Origin: Prinia subflava
Lineage: Eukaryota; Chordata; Aves; Passeriformes; Cisticolidae
NCBI RefSeq assembly: GCF_021018805.1
Contig: NC_086259.1
Location: 930,001 to 994,000, forward strand
Length of the DNA stretch: 64,000 nucleotides
Direction of reading: 5' to 3'
Position numbers and translations under genes: made by a program. Within the stretch, counting starts at the first letter, position 1, and every line of letters starts with the position of its first letter. The notes below the pieces were generated by a model. It was not told the origin of the DNA, did no database searches, and saw only the letters and a program-made list of their open reading frames with translations. This document shows, piece after piece, positions 61,201-64,000 of this stretch.

Positions 61201-64000
61201 ATAATTCCTGAAACCGTTTTTTGATAACCATGTACTATATTTTCAGAAATTCTCTAGGTAGCACACATTAAGGCCAAAATTTTACAGCTGCTTCACAATG
61301 TGAGCAGAATTCCAAGAAGGAATTAGCTGCAGCCATCAAAACTCCGGACCCTGCTCGTCAAGGACAGCTCTTGTGTGCTTGTGCTCAGTGCTCTCAGATG
61401 TTGTAATCGAACAATTAAAAGCTGACCACATGGCTTTGAATGTCCCTAGAGACTCACAAGCCATAGAGAAACTACAGCTACAACAAATTCAAGGCAAATT
61501 ATATCACAGGCAGCAGTGAGAGGGAGCCCCAAAACAGCCAAGAGATTCCTCTAGGTACTGCCTTGCCTGTTTTCACCTTTCTACCAGAGACTTTTCCTGG
61601 GTACAACATGTTTAGAACCCCCAAGCACAGCTGTGCCTTTCCTCCCTTGGCATGCTGACACCAGGAATTCAATTTTCAGATTTAAAAATGGGGCAAAACA
61701 CCCCACACTGAACACAAGAGAGAAGCAAAGGTTATCCCCTGGAAGCACTGTGCAAACAAGTCTGCATCACTGGAGGCACAAATAAAACTTTATGGTTTAA
61801 GGCAGAGTCTGGAGGCACAACCAGCTCAGAGCAAAATATCTGAGAGCTTTGGCATTCTCAAGCAGAAGAGAATGGATATTCCTAGTTGTAGGTGTCCCTG
61901 TGGTTCTGCTAGAGTCCAGCTTGATGAAATCCCATGGAAATTGGGGAAGGGATGGTCCATAACTCCCACCCTGCAACAAGGAGTGAATGGTAGAGGTGAC
62001 AATTGGCTTTAGATATTTTAAAGCACATCAGTGAGACTTCCCATTGCAGGCCAAGGTGAATGGCCAGCACTTTGTCCAGTTGTCCAAGCATTTATGGAAC
62101 CACAATGCCAGCACCTCCCTTCCCAATGCCTTCCCAATGCCTTCCCAGTCTGCTGGACAACAGTAAAAAATCTAAAAACCCTACATACCTTAACAAAAGA
62201 GATGGTTCTAACAAACCCTGAATCCTACAACATTTTAGATGGTAATGATATCACATCTATCTGAATTTCTATTTGCTGCTCCACAGAGATAATAGGCCAA
62301 AGAGAGAGAATTGGATTAAAAAAAAAAAAAAAAAAGAGAAATACATGTATAATTAATAGCTCAAAGCAATTTCTTGTTCAGAGATGGTGAGTGCAGAGGA
62401 AGGTTTATTAGGAGAAATTACTGAGGCAGAAACACCATGATGATTGAGGAAATTTTGGGTTGCATCCCTTACTTTAGAGATAACAAGAAATGAAATAGGT
62501 AAGGAAATGTTTCTTACACACATTTTCTTATTCTCTCATCTCTATCTCTTATGTAAAAATAAACAATGCTATTAAAACTCAACATTTATGTTTCTTAATG
62601 CATCAAGAGATCAGTTGGTTATTATGACAAAGCAGGTAATTAGATTTTAAGGAAAATTAATTTTCTTTGTTAAGACTGCAATAAGAGATAACTGAAGTGT
62701 GAACTGCTGACAAAACACGGACCAAGCCCTGCTCCTGTAAACAGATTTTGCTGTTAAATTCAGGCTCCAAATTAAATGGTCTGTTCCCAGCACAGGCCAG
62801 ACTGAATGACCCAAGGGGGGAAAGTATGATCAAGGTGTTGCTACCTGAAGTTCTGAACAGCTCCCCTTCTTCCCAATTTAAATTGAAAGTGCAACATGGA
62901 CTAAAATAAACAAGCATAATCATTTGATTTCAGTGCAACTACTGAACAGGATACTTTGAAATCATCTTCAGTCATCTTTGGCTACAACATTCAAGTGAGT
63001 GAACAGCAAAACTCCAGAGCCAAATTTCACTGCTCAGAGTTTTTCTGAGGAACATAGATGGGATCATCTGCCAATACACAACAACATAAAAAGATAATAA
63101 AATTCCTTGTTTTCCCAAAGATGAAATCCTTTGCTGAGATAGTAAGCACTAAGAAGAACTATTAAGCTGTTTAATTTAAAAGACAGGAAAGGAAAATCAG
63201 GCCACTTTATTCCTTTGATTAAAATAAAAGCATAAAAACAAACAAAAAAGGCAACACCTCAACAATCTAACCAACCAAATTAAAACAAAACAAACCCCAA
63301 AAAGCCAAACAACAGTAAGGGGTTTGTGCTAACTATCCTATGATAAACACAAAGTGTTTTAAGCTGACACAAAATCTGCAGGGGCAATGCCCTCTGCCTT
63401 GTTTTGAATACTCTTAAGAGCTCTCAGATCTAAAGAATCTATTTAATTTCTCTTTATGAATATAATTCAGTCCTTTACATGTCTTTAATAGGATGAGAAT
63501 TCACCAAAACACAGTCATTTAGTCCCAAATAATTTCAATCTCTCCCAAACTCCATGAGCAAGTTTATAACTATCACTGATCACTTTAGAATTCATTCATT
63601 TTGTCAGTAACATACAGGCAATAAATAATGTTGAACTTCCAGAACATTTTCCTAATTAGAGCTGAAAAGAAAAAACATTGTGAAATCCTCCTGCTGTAAA
63701 AGGAGAAGGGGATACAATTAGTTTATTCATAAATAAATAGCCCTACCCCAACTCAGGGGCCCACAGCCCCGGCACATTTTGGGTTTCACACTCCAGTGTG
63801 TGTTTTATTTGCTGTTCTAAACTGTCCTTCAGCTCTGCAATGGTTTCTGATCAAGCACAGGTCTGGGTAAGAACCACTTCAGAGTTGTAAAGAAAACCCC
63901 TCTCCAAGAGGCTCCCAGGGATGCCCAACACCCCAACCAGGACCCTCCATCACAGACAGCAGGCGGATGGCTCAGAACTCCTGAGCTGGTTGAGAGTGGA
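58216..64000. other. Noncoding DNA to the window end, no gene seen
   Basis: Largely AT-rich. GC-richer parts at 58590-58700 and 60430-60750 carry ORFs of up to 119 codons without recognisable domains. Small items are an A18 run at 62318-62335, a triple CCTTCCCAATG near 62118-62150 and an A/C-rich tract at 63225-63310. No CR1 tail or LTR end was recognised. Confidence 0.5.
62318..62335 (+). repeat. Poly-A homopolymer, 18 bases
   Basis: An A18 run within AT-rich DNA, with no recognisable retroposon body before it. Confidence 0.88.

Overview
The window reads as noncoding nuclear DNA from a bird, most likely a passerine. CR1 LINE fragments recur in both orientations, each a 5'-truncated copy keeping the 3' tail (CR1 is the dominant avian retroposon). 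Endogenous retrovirus LTRs of avian type are present, and there are no L1 or Alu-like repeats. The background is AT-rich. No convincing protein-coding exon, tRNA, rRNA, CRISPR array or prokaryotic gene organisation was found. All ORFs are short, or lie in tandem repeats or old retroelements. Family assignments come from sequence recognition, not a database search.

Layout. 1-3.5 kb: plain AT-rich DNA. 3.5-4.0 kb: an LTR remnant. 5.0-5.96 kb: a CR1 copy split by a TGTCCCTG minisatellite. 8160-9540: a complete solo LTR with perfect 5-bp target duplication. 12.1-12.3 kb: a GGGACA-type minisatellite with a 106-bp higher-order period. 15.2 and 17.5 kb: two CR1 fragments. 17.7-28.2 kb: the longest stretch with few repeats, possibly holding regulatory sequence. 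28.3 kb: a GGGCACA heptamer array. 29.9-30.1 kb: a possible minus-strand LTR, followed by a diverged 79-bp repeat pair (30.2/31.3 kb). 36.9, 39.0 and 40.6 kb: more CR1 pieces, with a TTTCTTC array at 39.4 kb. 41.55 kb: a perfect 81-bp tandem duplication. 43.1-43.74 kb: a large AAAGG/AAGGG pentanucleotide array. 44.48-45.14 kb: a 24-copy VNTR of about 28 bp. 46.3-46.8 kb: an ERV 3' end with a poly-G polypurine tract and start of its LTR. 51.3 and 53.0 kb: CR1. 54.5-55.0 kb: a 300-bp copy of DNA from 52.7 kb, inserted between two copies of a 111-bp sequence. 55739-56420: a second complete solo LTR. 56.47-56.82 kb: a small CpG-rich patch. 57-64 kb: unremarkable noncoding DNA.

No genes work together here. 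The biology is that of a gene desert or large intron shaped by retroelements and tandem repeats. The most interesting items are the nested duplication at 54.5-55.0 kb (possible CR1 3' transduction or template switching), the AAAGG/AAGGG/AAAGG array, and the long solo LTR with its widely separated TATA-like and polyadenylation signals. I did not find evidence for an undescribed enzymatic or defence system.
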